64,000 nt of DNA from the NCBI GenBank assembly GCA_018292915.2, contig JACVVK020000005.1, positions 5,091,001 through 5,155,000 on the forward strand, read 5' to 3'. This DNA is from Batillaria attramentaria (Eukaryota > Mollusca > Gastropoda > Batillariidae). This document shows, one piece after another, positions 35,986 to 49,147 of this stretch (the first letter of the stretch is position 1; the number at the start of each line of letters is the position of its first letter). Position numbers and translations under genes: made by a program. The notes under the pieces were generated by a model that saw only the letters and a list, made by a program, of their open reading frames with translations, was not told where the DNA came from and did no database searches.

Positions 35986-38690
35986 TAATCGGCATTAGAA
36001 ATACATGTTTACGTCAGCTGAACTCTGCTGAAGTCCCCAGGTCGTTCAGTTTAGGCACGGACCGGTTTCTGTAGCGCCCGGCGCACCTCCTGTTTTCATA
36101 CCACAGCCGAAGAAATTGTTAGGAAATTATATATGTCACTGACTCATACATTCAGCAGGACTGATACGCCACTGAGTGATCTAATCCTGTGACTACATGT
36201 ACAGTGTATCATAATAGCATAATACATACTGGTTTCAATGACATTGACATCGAGTCGTAGATGAATAGTTATTTCATAGACATGTTGTGTGTATAACTTT
36301 CGTGACCATCTGGCGACACCAGCGGTGGAAAGGAAGGCGAGACTGCCGCATTTACCAAGTTTTATCGTCTCTGATATTGTATGTTTGCCTACACGATCCG
36401 TATACGCCGGGCGAACGGTCTCTGAAGTCTGGCCTGGTATCCACGAAGAGCGTTTAGCTATGATCTAAATCTAAACTGGTATTATACGCCGCGCTTCATG
36501 AATACCAGATTGGCTGGTCGGGCAGCTGGAGTTTGACGTCCCCGCCACCAGAGTTCTTTGAGACAGCCCCCTGGAGGGGAGTCAGTCAGTGTGTGTGTGT
36601 GTGTGGGGGGGGGGGGGGTGAATAGCTATCCTAACTGAACAGCCCAGCTGAACACTATTCAGTACACTGACTCAGAGACTGACAGGTTGGCTACATTAAC
36701 ATTTTGTTTTAGCCTTTGCTGTAATGGACACAGCCGTTACACCAGAACTGAACATACACAAGTATTACTCTTGTTATGCCAGACATTCATCAAAGTTCAC
36801 ATCACAGAAATAGAGGTAGATCTACGTATACTGAGTTCTGGTGCCCAAACAACTGTGACCAGACTCTAGAGAACTGAAACACCTGATAATGTAGGAGTAA
36901 CTGAACACAGTCTGCGATCAAAGTACTTTGGCCCTCAGGCTGTACCCGGCTGCAGGCGCAGCGTGCAAACAGATGGTCGGGTTGCCCATTATTCCATTCA
37001 GGTGGCAAACATTAGTCAGACATCCAGCGGCATGATGCAAACAGACGTAATCACACACAGGCCTCCTGCCCCGTATTACTCGACCACTGAGTGGTCGGGA
37101 TGCTGCATGGTGCTGCATCTAATCAATCAATAGGATATTGAGGAAATTGGAGGAGAATAGGCGCGGACATTCCGGCCGTTGTCAGTCTGATATTCCATCG
37201 TAGTCAGTGGAAGGTTAAGTGGCCCTGCCGAGGACCACATGCACCGTGTGACATGGCTGTGATATTGTTATTGTCAGTGACCAACAGTTACAGGCTAGAA
37301 CATTGGCCTCTTGTAGTGTATCGGGCTTAGAACATTGTTTGACCATTGCAACGCCCCAGGCCGCCATGGCATCAGTAGCGGACGGACCGAGTCTTTGGAA
37401 TTTTTTTTTTTTGCTTTTAATCCGGTCGCCTCTGCGTCACTGCATCAGGCGGCTGTGCATTTTCAAGTTAGTACCGCGCGCACCGCCGGCACACACACAC
37501 ACACACACACACACCGTGACACCGGCCTGGCAACGGGCCGGCACTGACACACAGACTGGAGCCACTAAACAGGTCAGTCAGTGTAAACTGATAGGCAACC
37601 GGCACAGTACGGATATCAATTATTCATTTTGGATTTTGTCGGTTAAGATATTGCACATGCCAAATCAGTTTTAAGTTGTTTTTACTGGCTTAGACTCTTA
37701 ATTTTTCATTCTTGTTTTGTTTCGAGCAAGACGATTTTCCATTTTATACCTGTCATTTAATAGACTATAAAGTATTTTTTAATTTGACCCAGCTTGGTGA
37801 GCAGTTGAAAATCCGCGGACGCTGGCTCCGGGCGGACACTTTTTGCGTAAGCAGGAATGACAGCGGCGGCCGCACTGACTGACTGACAGTTTTTTTTTTT
37901 CCCCCGTCAGGGTTCGCCGGCCGGATACTGGACTGAGTAACTGAGTCAGTCATGCGTGCCTTTAAAAAAACAACAACAAACAAACAAAAAAACAACTGAC
38001 TGCGTTGGCTAGTGTATGGTTACAGTAGTTGTTCAGTCTAGCAAGACCAGAAACAGTCAGTCATGTATAAGACTCGAATCAGTCTATATCCGGCTCTGCG
38101 GGTCTAAAACAAATACCGAGTGTTTTATTTTCCGTCCCACGCCAGTCCGGCACTCCATGCAGTGGCTGAAATCACCCACTGACTCGATGACTGACCGACA
38201 GCTGCTAAGCATCCAGTCTTCGCTTAACGTTACTCAGTTGAGAGCGTCGCGGTGGATAATGTACTATCTTCAGTTCAGCTTGTCAGTAAACTGCTACTCC
38301 TATAGTGATGTAACACACAAGTAACCGTTTCAAGTTGCCTTACTTCGGGTTCAGGGACGTATGGCATGGCCACTGAGCCAGTCTGAGCCCAGTCCGTCGC
38401 TGCCCGGCGAGTGTCGGTGTTAGTGTTTGGTTTGGCAGCCGCCCATCTCAGCCAGCGGACTGGCTGACTGATGAGACTGAAAAGTGTCTTAAGTATGTAC
38501 GATAGTTTGTGGCATATTTTACACTGAAACGAAGTTGAATACACACACACACACACACCGTCTGAGAGACGGATTACAGCAGCCCCTCCCTCCTCCTCTC
38601 CCATCATAGCACGTGCTCGTTATCGGGCAACCTGTTGTGAGAAAATCTCATCCTCTCTTTCATTGGCTGGCTTGAAAGGAGTTGGGCCAA
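35986..38690. other. Intron 2, no gene seen
   Basis: A GT/G run lies at 36594-36618, (CA)n at 37490-37514 and a short (AAAC)n at 37971-37990. Rich in GTCAGT/ACTGAC words. No coding exon is supported. Confidence 0.55.
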
Positions 38691-38844
38691 TCCACTCTCG
38701 CCTATTGAAACACACGGCAGTGGCTCAGTAGCGGCCATTCAGCAACATGGCCCAACTTCCACAGTAGGAGTTGTGTCTTTTGTGTGCTGAGGACGCCCTC
38801 ACGGATCGTTTATTGGATTAACCACAACGTCTACAACACTTTAA
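38691..38844 (+). promoter_or_regulatory. Candidate internal promoter with non-coding first exon
   Basis: A CCAAT box occurs at 38689-38693, then a GC-richer block with CAGCAACATGGCCC and a donor-like CTTTAAG|gtacgt at 38845. It could start a shorter scaffold transcript using the exon at 53078. Evidence is composition and motifs only. Confidence 0.25.
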
Positions 38845-40760
38845 GGTACGTATCTGTAAGTTCGTTCTAACATCCAGCCGCCGATCGCTGTAGTTCGCCC
38901 ACTATCACTCGTTCAACTCTCGTCGTGTAGCCGATGAGGGAGCCGTTCTTGGGGACTTGCGATGCAACATAACAGTGCTGGCATTCAATTTCGGCGCTGC
39001 CGTTGCGGTAGTCTGTGCCAGATCACAGCAGTATGACTCATGCGGTGCCTTTGAATATCGGCATTTGCACCCTGGCCATTGTTTCGCGCCAGATTCCAAC
39101 GAACAAGTGTTTCTTTTAGCGGGATGGTGCAACGAAACATGTACAGCCGCGCCCCACTTCGAGTTTGCGTTACGACCGAGATTTCACGAGTGCTCTTCGT
39201 GGTTCTGTGATAAACGTGGTGCTGCCAGTGCCCGCCAGAAACACGTATCCTGCTTCTAGAGATTAGCGAAGCGACTAACACAGAGTCTTGTGTTACAGAC
39301 TGTATGTGGCAGTGACCCAGTCTTGTGTACGTATCAATTAATATTATTTTACAGAGACACACGTATCTTGTATGCAGTGAGTGGGTGTTTTTATCATGCT
39401 TTATTTAACCATCATCTGTCAGCTGAAAGAGTGGTTTCAAAGGTGGAATCATTTGAAAAAGCCTGCAAAAATTGTGGGTCATACTAGTTACCGAAAGCAA
39501 CTGAAAAACAGTGCCAACTAATTACTATAAAAGCGTGGTAACGAGATGGAAATCACCACAAATTTGTATGCGTGTATGTAAATAAGGGCAAAAACAAACA
39601 TCTGAAACAAGTTCAAATAAAATATATATATATTAGTACTTATTACTGATATTGTTGTAAATGTAATCAACACGATGTTGGCCAGGAGAGCTAGGTTCAT
39701 TTTCTTTGACCAGTTTGAGCAAGACAAAACATGTTGGAGGTTTACTGTTTTTATCCGGCTTTCATTAGTTGTAGTTTTACGTTTGGTTTTGGTAATTCCT
39801 AGTACAGTAGCAGAACCCCAAATTTTCAAGTGGCTCTGTCAGTTGGGCTTATGACGCACAGGGATGAGCGGTGACTGAGTTAATGTGTGTAAACTGCGTG
39901 TACTACTAATGGAATCATTGCACCATTGTGCTGGTGGGTACGGCAAGAAAATTGAGGTTATCAGTTAATACTTCACATGCCCTGTTAATCAAGTGAAGAG
40001 ATCATTGCTGGGTTATGTGGGTTATCAGGTCGTGAAGTGTATGAATCTATGATCTGTCTGGAGAAAGCTCTAATTTAAAGGAAGGTTTGGTCTAGGTACT
40101 GTACATGCACTCAACTGCTCGAGTCTGATCTAAGTTACTGTGAATGAATGTGATAACTCAGTATAAAATGTTATGTGTGGACCAATCAGGTTTGAATGGA
40201 TAGATATTATGTATAGTATACACCTTGTGGTGTGAGTGTTTGTGAACTGTATTGAAATTACTCAATTTGGCAGTGTAGACAGACTGCAGCATCTGTTTCA
40301 TATTAATTAAATTTCCTCATGTGGTAGCGTCAACCACTAAAATAGAATAGATGATGAATTTATGTATGAGTACTATGACTCATGCCAAAAGTATTTCCTA
40401 TTAAAGATGAAGGTTAATTCTCATAGTTAACCCTTTGAGTCTTAATGGAATTTGAAGAAAAATTGTTCATACTTCCGGACACAGGAAATTAATACTAATG
40501 ATAGGTTCGCGCCCAGTCACAAGCGCATGCACACATACGGAGTGATCACTCTTCATGGAAACTGATGAAGGTTTACAAAAAAGTAATTCAGGTTTGTAAT
40601 TAAGGAAGACCAAGGGGGAGGTTGGGGGAGGGGGTAAGGGCGTGGCATTTTGTGCAGTGGCAACCTCTTCATCATTGTGACCTCTTCCCCCCAGCTTCCT
40701 TCACAGTGCTACCACCAGTAGGTGAAGTGTTTTATGGGTGGGATTTTCATACCACCGCCG

Positions 40761-40835
<75 letters not shown>

Positions 40836-42023
40836 TCACCGTTCAAGTACATGTGTATACAGTAATGTGCGCTTTGTACAGAATGTGTCAAATACAAAGT
40901 ACTGTATACATACATGTATGTATACCTGTATGTACTGTTTAGGTTTGGGTTTATGAGAAGTACATGGAGAACACTCATTTGTATTGTATTTTAGTCCATC
41001 CGTTTCATTACATGAAGTCCAGCTGCAAACTGTCTGTGGGATGAAGAGGTAACTAATAGTCCTCAGATGAAACATAAGTTTATTCTTGTGGTAACACTGA
41101 CACAACACAGGTCACCTTCAGTACACTGGGAACACAGACATCGAGAATGACACTGCAGTACGCTGTCACTTTATTCAGGTGATCACTTCACATGAAATAA
41201 ATTTATGTTCATGAACAAAATAGACCTTTATTTTTGATTCATTGTCTTCACAGCCACTGAGGTATGTTTATTGTACTGGTAGTGGTATAGTGGTAAGAAG
41301 ATGAAGATCGCCTCATCTGATTCATCATGGCAGGTGTTATAAATAACTTCTACATGAAGAGAAACTTGGAATTTTTCTCTGTTTTGTTCATTTCGGTTTA
41401 AATTCACTACTCTGAATGATCTGAATTTACAGCAGGGGGGGGGGGGGGGGCTGTTAGGGGTGCGGAATGCCAGATGGTGGTGGTGGGATTACATAAACGT
41501 ACACCGGGAGGCTTGCAGTGTTGCAGCCTGGAAGTGGAAGAACAAAAACCAAACATCCTAGTCTTCTGGTATTTTTTCCCGGAGATCTGTTTGTAGTATC
41601 TCCAGCCTCCTCCTCGCGCTGGTGGGACTGGCAGTGATGCTTGGTGTGGCTACTGAATCCAAAACAGACTGCAGCTCCTTGCCTTCCATCCTGTTCATAT
41701 TTGGCTTCCTGTGAGCGCAAGTATGTCGGTATTAATTTCATCCAGGCGCTGTGTATACAGGTGAAAATATCAAGATCAGTGGCATTTCTGTTGAAGAGAA
41801 GAGAGCTCTATACTAGACATTCCTCCTCAGACACAGACCCTTGCTGTGCACCTGTCTGAGACATCTGCTCCCAGCTCTATTTTTCGGTGATCATGGAAGC
41901 GTAAAGTCGATGCTGGAGAGACTTGTGAGCCATACCAGACGCTCTCAGATTAGCGCTTGATCGTGGTGGAAGATGGATACCGCTGCGCACAGGAAACCAG
42001 CTGCTTCTTGTGCTCTATGGGCA
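38845..42023. other. Intron 2, AT-rich, microsatellite
   Basis: (CA)n lies at 40763..40832 and a G run at 41436-41450. A cysteine-rich open frame at 38957..39259 has no ATG. No other content was recognised. Confidence 0.55.
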
Positions 42024-42059
42024 CAGAGAGACTAAATACATAAATTTATACAGTCTCTG
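42024..42059. mobile_element. 36-bp palindromic micro-element with 7-bp TSD, copy 2
   Basis: Starts CAGAGAGACTAAATAC and ends TTATACAGTCTCTG. It differs from the copy at 25521 by a 2-bp insertion near the centre. ATGGGCA flanks it at 42017..42023 and 42060..42066. Confidence 0.75.
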
Positions 42060-43376
42060 ATGGGCAGAAGAGGCGCCCATGTACTGGAGGTAGACAGAAG
42101 GGTTGCTTCGAGATCCAAAGCTTTTACCTATGGCCCCCATACGAAGCTGCTGGTCGAAGCCAATTTCACGTTTCTTGCTTGCTGTACTGTAAACACCATT
42201 ACCACAGTTAGGATGCCTTTAACGCCATAAGTCAATGATTACGGTGATACAGAGTAAATGTGGTCGGAGAAGCAACGGTAGGAACTTTGTACAAAAGCAT
42301 TCCTTGGTAGTGTAGTGTGCTCGTGTTGGGCGCCAACAAGGGAGTTGGTTTTGGTCGCCGATAGCATCTTTGGGTAATTAACTTCACCGCCGGCGCAGAC
42401 TTGGCTCTTGCGGAAGAAATGCCAAAACTGAACCTGGAAAACCTTGTCTTGTGCTCTTTAGCATTACCGTGTCGTTTCTCTCTCTCTCTCTCTCTCTCTC
42501 TGTCAATACTTTTTGCATGCTTTACTTACGATACGGATAGTATTGCAACGGCGAGTCAGTGTGTGAATGGTTTTGTGTGCCAGTAGCTTTTATTTTATTG
42601 TTGTAAATTGGGCATTTCTCTCTGTCTGTGTCTAGACTCCCTCTGAGCCGCCCCCAACCCCCTTCCTTTTCTGTCTCCCCCTCCCCCTCTCTCTATCGCG
42701 TGTGTATACATGTCAGGTGCTGTGTGTGTGTGTGTGTGTGTGTGTGTGACTGTGAGAGAGAGGGAGAGGGAGAGGGAGAGGCTACACAGTGTGTCACTGT
42801 GTGTGCAAAAGGGATTATCTCCTTATCTGATTCCTCTTGTTTTTGGGGTGAACCTAAGATGTTCTCACCGATTTTCATCTTTGTGTGAAAATTATCTCGA
42901 GTTCGCCTGAAAACTGTTGGCTTCACGATCGTTAACCTGCATTGTCGGTTGTACGCCAACAACTTCAAGAAACGCTCTTGTTTTTACCGCTACCACCTTC
43001 ACTCCCGGAAAACCACAGTTGACTTCGGTGATGAATGCAGGTGGCCCTTGTTACATGTACTTAGCGTCGTTACGGGGTGTAGTCAGAATGGGCACGTGTG
43101 TTTCCGATGCTACTCTGCTTCTTAAGTTTGACGATGAGTGCTCTCACGCAAAGTATAACGTCACGTAATGTCATAATGAAATATGAGCATGCGCACGTCT
43201 TTCCATCGTAGTAACGCGTTAGTCAAAGTCGTTGCCCCTTTTTCGGTTTCACGCCGACAGGCCGGAGTCCGTTAGAAACTGACACTCTGTGCTACTCAAA
43301 TTTGAAAATGGAAACTTGAAAATGGAAAAATGTCTTTGGAAAGACACTGTCCCGACGGTCCTACTTCTGAAGCTGT

Positions 43377-43463
43377 GTGCTGGCTTTTCCATCGTTGCCC
43401 GGTCTCTGATATCACCCGTACGTGGTGAACAAGGGCGTTAAACCCCCAGACACCCACCCACCC
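43377..43463 (+). mobile_element. SINE-A, 3' fragment
   Basis: Only the body from GTGCTGGCTTTTCC to the CACCCACCC tail is present. Confidence 0.75.
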
Positions 43464-43818
43464 TACTTTTTAAAGCGCACGGTTACACGGCTGCCAGTCT
43501 GCATGTTGCCGTATTCGGCTGCCTGCTGGCGGGCAAGTGTTCCGCGGCACACGCAGCCTGCGGCGTTGCAAGGTTTGGGCAGTGACTGGTCAGTTGGCTG
43601 TACGGGGCTGCCAGTGGCTAGCTGGCTGCCAGGAAAAATAGAACGGCTTTCTATTCCCGCGCCGCTGCACCGGCAAGGGGGATTTGCCAGCTGGCAGCCA
43701 GCGATTTAATTAGGGTTGCCAGCGCTGCCAGCCCTGCAAGTACCAATCCTGGCAACGTGTAGCAGCGGCCCTTAAAGCTGAGTAGCACTGGAAACACTTG
43801 CGTCCGTTTTGACCTAGG

Positions 43819-43910
43819 TTAACTCTTTGACGACGGAGCGCAATTTCTGACACACGATTTCCTATAGGAAATCGTGTGTCAGAAATTGCGCTCCGTCGTC
43901 AAAGAGTTAA
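43819..43910. mobile_element. Perfect 92-bp palindrome with TTAA at both ends
   Basis: Two 46-bp arms (TTAACTCTTTGACGACGG outward, TTTCCTATAGGAAA at the centre) match without a mismatch and without a loop. TTAA at each end is the target site of piggyBac-type transposons, and a CTCTTTG-like start also suits that group. Confidence 0.75.
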
Positions 43911-44460
43911 AGGGATGACCGTCTTCATGACGCGTGCGCAGGCCTATGGCGTAACGTCCGCCTTGCCAGTGTGATTTACCTTGTAGTTGTACAGATAAGT
44001 AGCTGTCACATTCTTGGCAGTGGACAGTCAGCTTACGCGTGATGTAACTATTGTAAGCAATACTGTGATGAGGACGACTGTGACGTGTCGCCGGCTTAAC
44101 AGGTGAGGCACAAGGCGACCTCGATAAGCTGCTTAATGAAGAGGTCATCGTTAGTGTCAGACTGCCACTGTCCGCTACTATCTGTCGCTGTACGCGAAAG
44201 CTTCGAAACTCAAAGGACATTTGAAGAGTACCCTCTATTGTAAAAAGACTGAGAGGGTGGGTACATAAGGTACGACACTCATCAATCTAGATATATATTT
44301 TAAAACGTGCCAAACACTGGAACCAATGCTTTAGACCAGTAATGCCGTCTTGAATTTCTCTGTCTTCCACTCTCACCAAAGCACTTTTGAAAGAACTGTC
44401 AATGTCATAGATGCTTCTGTTGTTTGCATTACACAAGAAAGTGTACAGGTCTCTCTGTCT

Positions 44461-44697
44461 GTGACAAGTCGGAACAAAGATAAGATGTTGAATTGGACCT
44501 CCTTGGTGCGTCTTCACTGTTCTACTAGTACCACCGCCTTCTACAGGTCTCTGTCTGTCTAGGTTCAGTAGTGTTCACGTGACAAGTCGGAGCAGAGATA
44601 AGATGTTGAATTGGACCCCCTTGGTGCGTCTTCACAGATTTACTACCATCGCCTCATACAGGTCTCTCAGTCTGTCTGGGTTCAGTAGTGTTCACAT
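44461..44697 (+). repeat. Tandem duplication, 118-bp unit, two copies
   Basis: Units start at 44461 and 44579 with GTGACAAGTCGGA. Both contain GATAAGATGTTGAATTGGAC, CTTGGTGCGTCTTCAC and GTTCAGTAGTGTTCAC. Confidence 0.85.
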
Positions 44698-47600
44698 GGA
44701 CTTTACAGTCAGTTTAGATGGCCCTTGCAGGGCGGTCTTCAACCAGCCCAAGCTCACCGGTCCCCGCTCATACAAAACAGTACGTGCATTGTCTTTCTCT
44801 TTGTCTGAATCTTAGAGTATTGTGTTTGCAGAAAAGCTTCGAATAATTACTTCATTGACTGGCCATTTCCTTACAGGGCGTTTGGTACTAAGTGCAGTCA
44901 GTCCATGAGGAAGGGAAGATGCTTTCTCTGCGGACAGTCTGAGCCGGCAAAGTCGATACCTCATTATCGTCAAATGCGAGCGCGACTGTCGGTGACAATG
45001 GTCAGTCCACTGCCGGGTTTCTGTAGCCAGGAGGTCGCCTGTCGGTGAAAGTTGAATGTTTTCCTTTAGCCTCTCTTTCTTTCTACACTTTGTTAGTGTT
45101 CAGGTCTGTCTTTGGGGGTTTTCCGGGGAGTGGGGGTGGGGTGGGGGTATTAACTGTGGAGAGAGTGTGAGTGAGAAAAATTTGACATGATAATATTGGT
45201 CTTAAGTCTTGGTTCCAGTCGTAAGCTCGTTTTAATTATGCGCGTCATTGTACTCACCCTCACAGTCTTTTACAAATAGAGGCTAATAGGAATAGTTGAG
45301 TTTATTTCAGTCTCCCTTCTGGCTGTAGTCCATTGGTCCTTAACTCATCTTCAGCCCTGTTGTTTTTGTTTGTTTGTTTGCTTTTTTTTTTGGGGGGGGG
45401 GGGGATAATCGGAGAGAGAGAGAGAGAGAGAGAGAATTGACTTAAAATATTTATTTGGTAGGCCACTGTGCCCATGCAAAGGTTGGTGGGTATGGATACA
45501 TACTGTACACGGCAAGTTTGAGATAGAGTGAGAGTTGGGGGGGGGGGTTAAATAAAGACTTGACATGATAATATTGGTCTTCAGCCTTAACTTCTGAACT
45601 TCAGTCCTTGGCACGTTTTAATTTTGTCATTGTGCCTTTGGCTTTTGTACCCAGTAAAACCTTTCTCTCTTTCCCCCAAAGGAAGCAAATTCAATAATTG
45701 TTGGTTTCGAAAACTCCACACATGATATTGACAAAACGTCCACGCCCGACTAATAGTAAAGATTGGGAAAAGAGGTGTTTTCACGAAGGTGTCATGGTTG
45801 AGAAATGTTGTTAGCACCAAAATAGAAACAATTGTGTTGATTGGTTGGACCGCCAGTTTGTGCCGATAGGGCACCCAATCGCACGTTCGCCATTGCCCGC
45901 TTGCAGTAACGGCAAACATTGCGCGTGTGTCGGAATTTCTGTGGTTTCCCGAATCCGTGTTTTGCACTTAAAATAAAAAAGGAGACTTGACGACAGCCGC
46001 ACGAATACTAGTTTTTATCGGGAAGTGGAAAGAGAGTGTATGGAAAGGGAATGAATGAGGACTGATTATTTTGGTTGTTGGTTTTGTTTTGTTTTTCATT
46101 TTGTTTTTGTTGTTTTGTTTTTTTTGAGAAGCGGAAGAGGAACTTTTCGTGAGATTGGCGAATGTATGTTCGAGGCATGGTGAAATACATACATCATGTA
46201 GAAGACGGAAGTGACACAGCTCGTGAAAAAGGATCTTTTAATGATTGGATCCAGCCCAGAAAATAAAGCCCAATCACCTGCCGATCTTTTGTCACACCAG
46301 CCCGCTAACTGCAGACGGCGCTTTGCAAATTATACGACGCAGATCTGTATATTATGGCTAGAGTACCATCTGTTTCAGTGTAAGAGTTGTCTTATTTGTC
46401 TAGCATAGTAGCAGGTTTTCTTTTAAAGCTGTATCAGTGTAATTGTAAAAGAACCGACGAAGTTCTTTGGCTGAACTACTCATCGAAAACAGAAAAACGC
46501 GGAATCCTTACAGGCATAGAAATTTTAAAAAGCACAACTGAGTTAAGAAATTTAAAAACTAGTCTTTCTGTTTTTGTTGTTGACAGTAAACAGAACCAAA
46601 CCAAAACACAAAGACTAGTTTGTATTCGTAATCATTCCTACATTATTTAGCTTAATGAGCTTGTCATGTGAATTCAGTTCCCGCAGCTTCAGTATTTCCT
46701 GCAGGCATAGTACTAGAACCAGCCCCGAGCACAGCACTCACTTGTCGAATGAGTCAGACCCGATAGCGATACACCATCATGTGCATGGGCGTGTAGTACT
46801 CATAAAGTTAATTAGGCGTCGGCGCGAACTGTGAAACCCCATGGGACGCGCAATACTATTGTTTAGGTCACGGAACAATTGCTCATATAATATGCTGCTC
46901 ATTGACTGTCCTACTGCATGCATTATTCAGCCAGTGGGCTGAGGTCATTTTGAATACATGGTGTGCATGCCGCGCGTACTTATCACGAAGGTTTTGTTTC
47001 CTGTGGGTACAGGGACTCGGTGAAATCATGAATCTGATACATCATCGGTTCTACGATCGCTTGACTTAATGAAATAATGATATTACTGGTCTTTCAGAGC
47101 TGTGGACCATGTAGAAATTTTCACAGCGCAATACATCTAGTACCATTAAGATCTGTGCAAAATGTCAACCTCATTCGAGCGTTCGTTCAGTTTTGAACTC
47201 CAGCCGGTGGCTGAAAGTGTTGGGCTTAACCAAAAACATTAAGGGAGACATAATTTGTAGGTCGTGTAGTGGATTGTGAACGGTGGCTGTGTAAAGCTAG
47301 AGTGGCAAGGCAATGCCAGAATGTGCTCTTGTGTGTCTTATGACCATTCAAGGAACTCCTGTATGCAACAGTAGCCATGGCTCTCACAGAGTCAAACTCT
47401 TTTTCGACACTGAACGATAGTACAGTATAGTCGAAGAAATCGATATGCCTAAGAAATTGTTCTGCAGTTGGAAGTTAATGAGGTCAGGTAATAATTCAAC
47501 TTATTGTGTGTGTGTGTTTTTTTTCTGAGAATAGCGCTGTAGGAGTTATTTGATTGTGATATTTTTTCATAAAAGGGGGGGGGGGAGGGGGATGTTACAG

Positions 47601-48535
47601 TGCTGTCTTCATGCACCCCCCCCCCCCCAAAAAAAAAAAAAAAAACCAAAAAAACAAAAACACAAAACAAAAAAAAAACTGTTTTGTCATTAATGTTTGA
47701 ATGTATCCGGCTTCACATTGTGTTCAATACATGCGCCATATGCAGCCTGCTTGCTTGCGCACTTTCTCGGTGCCCACGGCTGAAGGTGGTAATGACGTAA
47801 GTTTTGCTCCTTCTAGCGTACACTTCTTCCGCACAAGACTGGTGGTAAATTTATTTTTACGCCACCCGTGTTTTCTCTGAGAGGCCGGCTCCCTGTTTCT
47901 CCTCTGTAGTAAGGCTAACTAAGCAGCGGGCTTCTTCACGAAGACCTGGCCAAGTGTTCCAAAACCCTCTGCCGTAATACACAGGCGGGGGGATTCAGGT
48001 TTAGAAAATCAGCTTCATGGCCCAAATTTGTGGGAGAGCTCCTTGAGGAAATTGGGCGCAAATTACCACCAACTCCCGCAAAACCCTGTTATCATCCACG
48101 GGCAAATTTTACCTACTGAATTATACGGCCGAGAGAATGCGTTAACGTCGACCTCCACGATGGGACCACCATTAAATCCGATTTCTCTTGCTCGAGCCAC
48201 TTTGACTTGAAAGCGGTGTAGGTTAAGTTAATTCCGTTTTTGTGAAAGAGGATTGAAGTTTTGACTTGATCACACAGGTACGGTTTACCGATTCAAGGTT
48301 TTGATGGACTGGTGCGGAGTGGTAGTGGTTTCACCTCCGTCGCGTCTGATGTTTGCATTATCAGGGTGAAAAGTGCGCGCGTCTGGTCTGTGCTTAGTCG
48401 TGGTTGGAGGCTGGGGAGAGAGGTAGACTAAAGACTTAGTGTGGCCGCTTGGACGGAAATAACGATGGTCTTGGTGTGAGAAATGCTAGATGGTGTAGAT
48501 GAACTGTGGCCAGGACCCCAGGACCTCCGGGGCAG
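44698..48535. other. Intron 2, no gene seen
   Basis: T10/G13 at 45382-45404, (GA)n at 45413-45435, G9 at 45537 and a C11/A18 junction at 47617-47645. No exon is supported. Confidence 0.55.
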
Positions 48536-48716
48536 GCAGAGGGAGTCTGGATAGCCGAACAGCCAGAGTTCTTGGACTTGCAGTGTTCGGGGCGTGAGTT
48601 CGAATCCCGGCTTGGGCCAAATATTTGTGCTGGCCTTTTTTTTTTCTTTTCTCGTTGCCCCGTCTTTGATTATCACCCTTACGCGGTGGAAAAGGACGTT
48701 AAACTCCCCACCCACC
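48536..48716 (+). mobile_element. SINE-A, diverged, directly before SINE-B
   Basis: The head is diverged (GGATAGCCGAACAGCCAGAG). The body and GGACGTTAAACTCCCC tail are normal. Thirty bp separates it from SINE-B copy 2. Confidence 0.8.
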
Positions 48717-48746
48717 CGCGTCCGGGACAGGGAAGTCGGGTATGTC

Positions 48747-49147
48747 GGGCGGTCGGTGGTCCAGTGGTTAAGAGACTTGTCACCAATGCGAGAGGTGGGG
48801 GGTTCGAGTCCCAGTCGGGGCAAAGAATTTTTCCTTCTCGTATGTGGCACCGTTCATTCGGGCCGATCGTCGGGGGTTCTCTCCGGGTACTCCGGCTTCC
48901 TCCCCCTCTGCTTTGGAAATGCTCAGCTCACCAAATTTGAAAAATAAATGTAATTCTAAATTCCGAAATTTAAATAGCTGAGCTGACCCTTCGCACCACG
49001 TGATTGTAATTTGTTTATGTCCAGTGTGTGGGAGAATGCGTGTGATTCACGTGAGCGTGCGTGTTGGGTTCAGTTCGCGGCGCTTTGAGCCGATTCGTGA
49101 AATTGGGTAAAGCGCCTATACAATACTCATTATTATTATTATTATTT
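48747..49147 (+). mobile_element. SINE-B copy 2
   Basis: Collinear with 23876..24270 from GGTCGGTGGTCCAGTGGTTA to the (ATT)n tail. It carries an extra 11-12 bp in the tRNA-like head (GAGACTTGTCACC), which probably represents the fuller head. Confidence 0.9.

Noticed and set aside
38957..39259. 100-codon cysteine-rich frame with a hydrophobic N-terminus
   Set aside because: It begins at a TTG and has no in-frame ATG near the start or an acceptor that would make it an exon. An equally long frame exists on the other strand.
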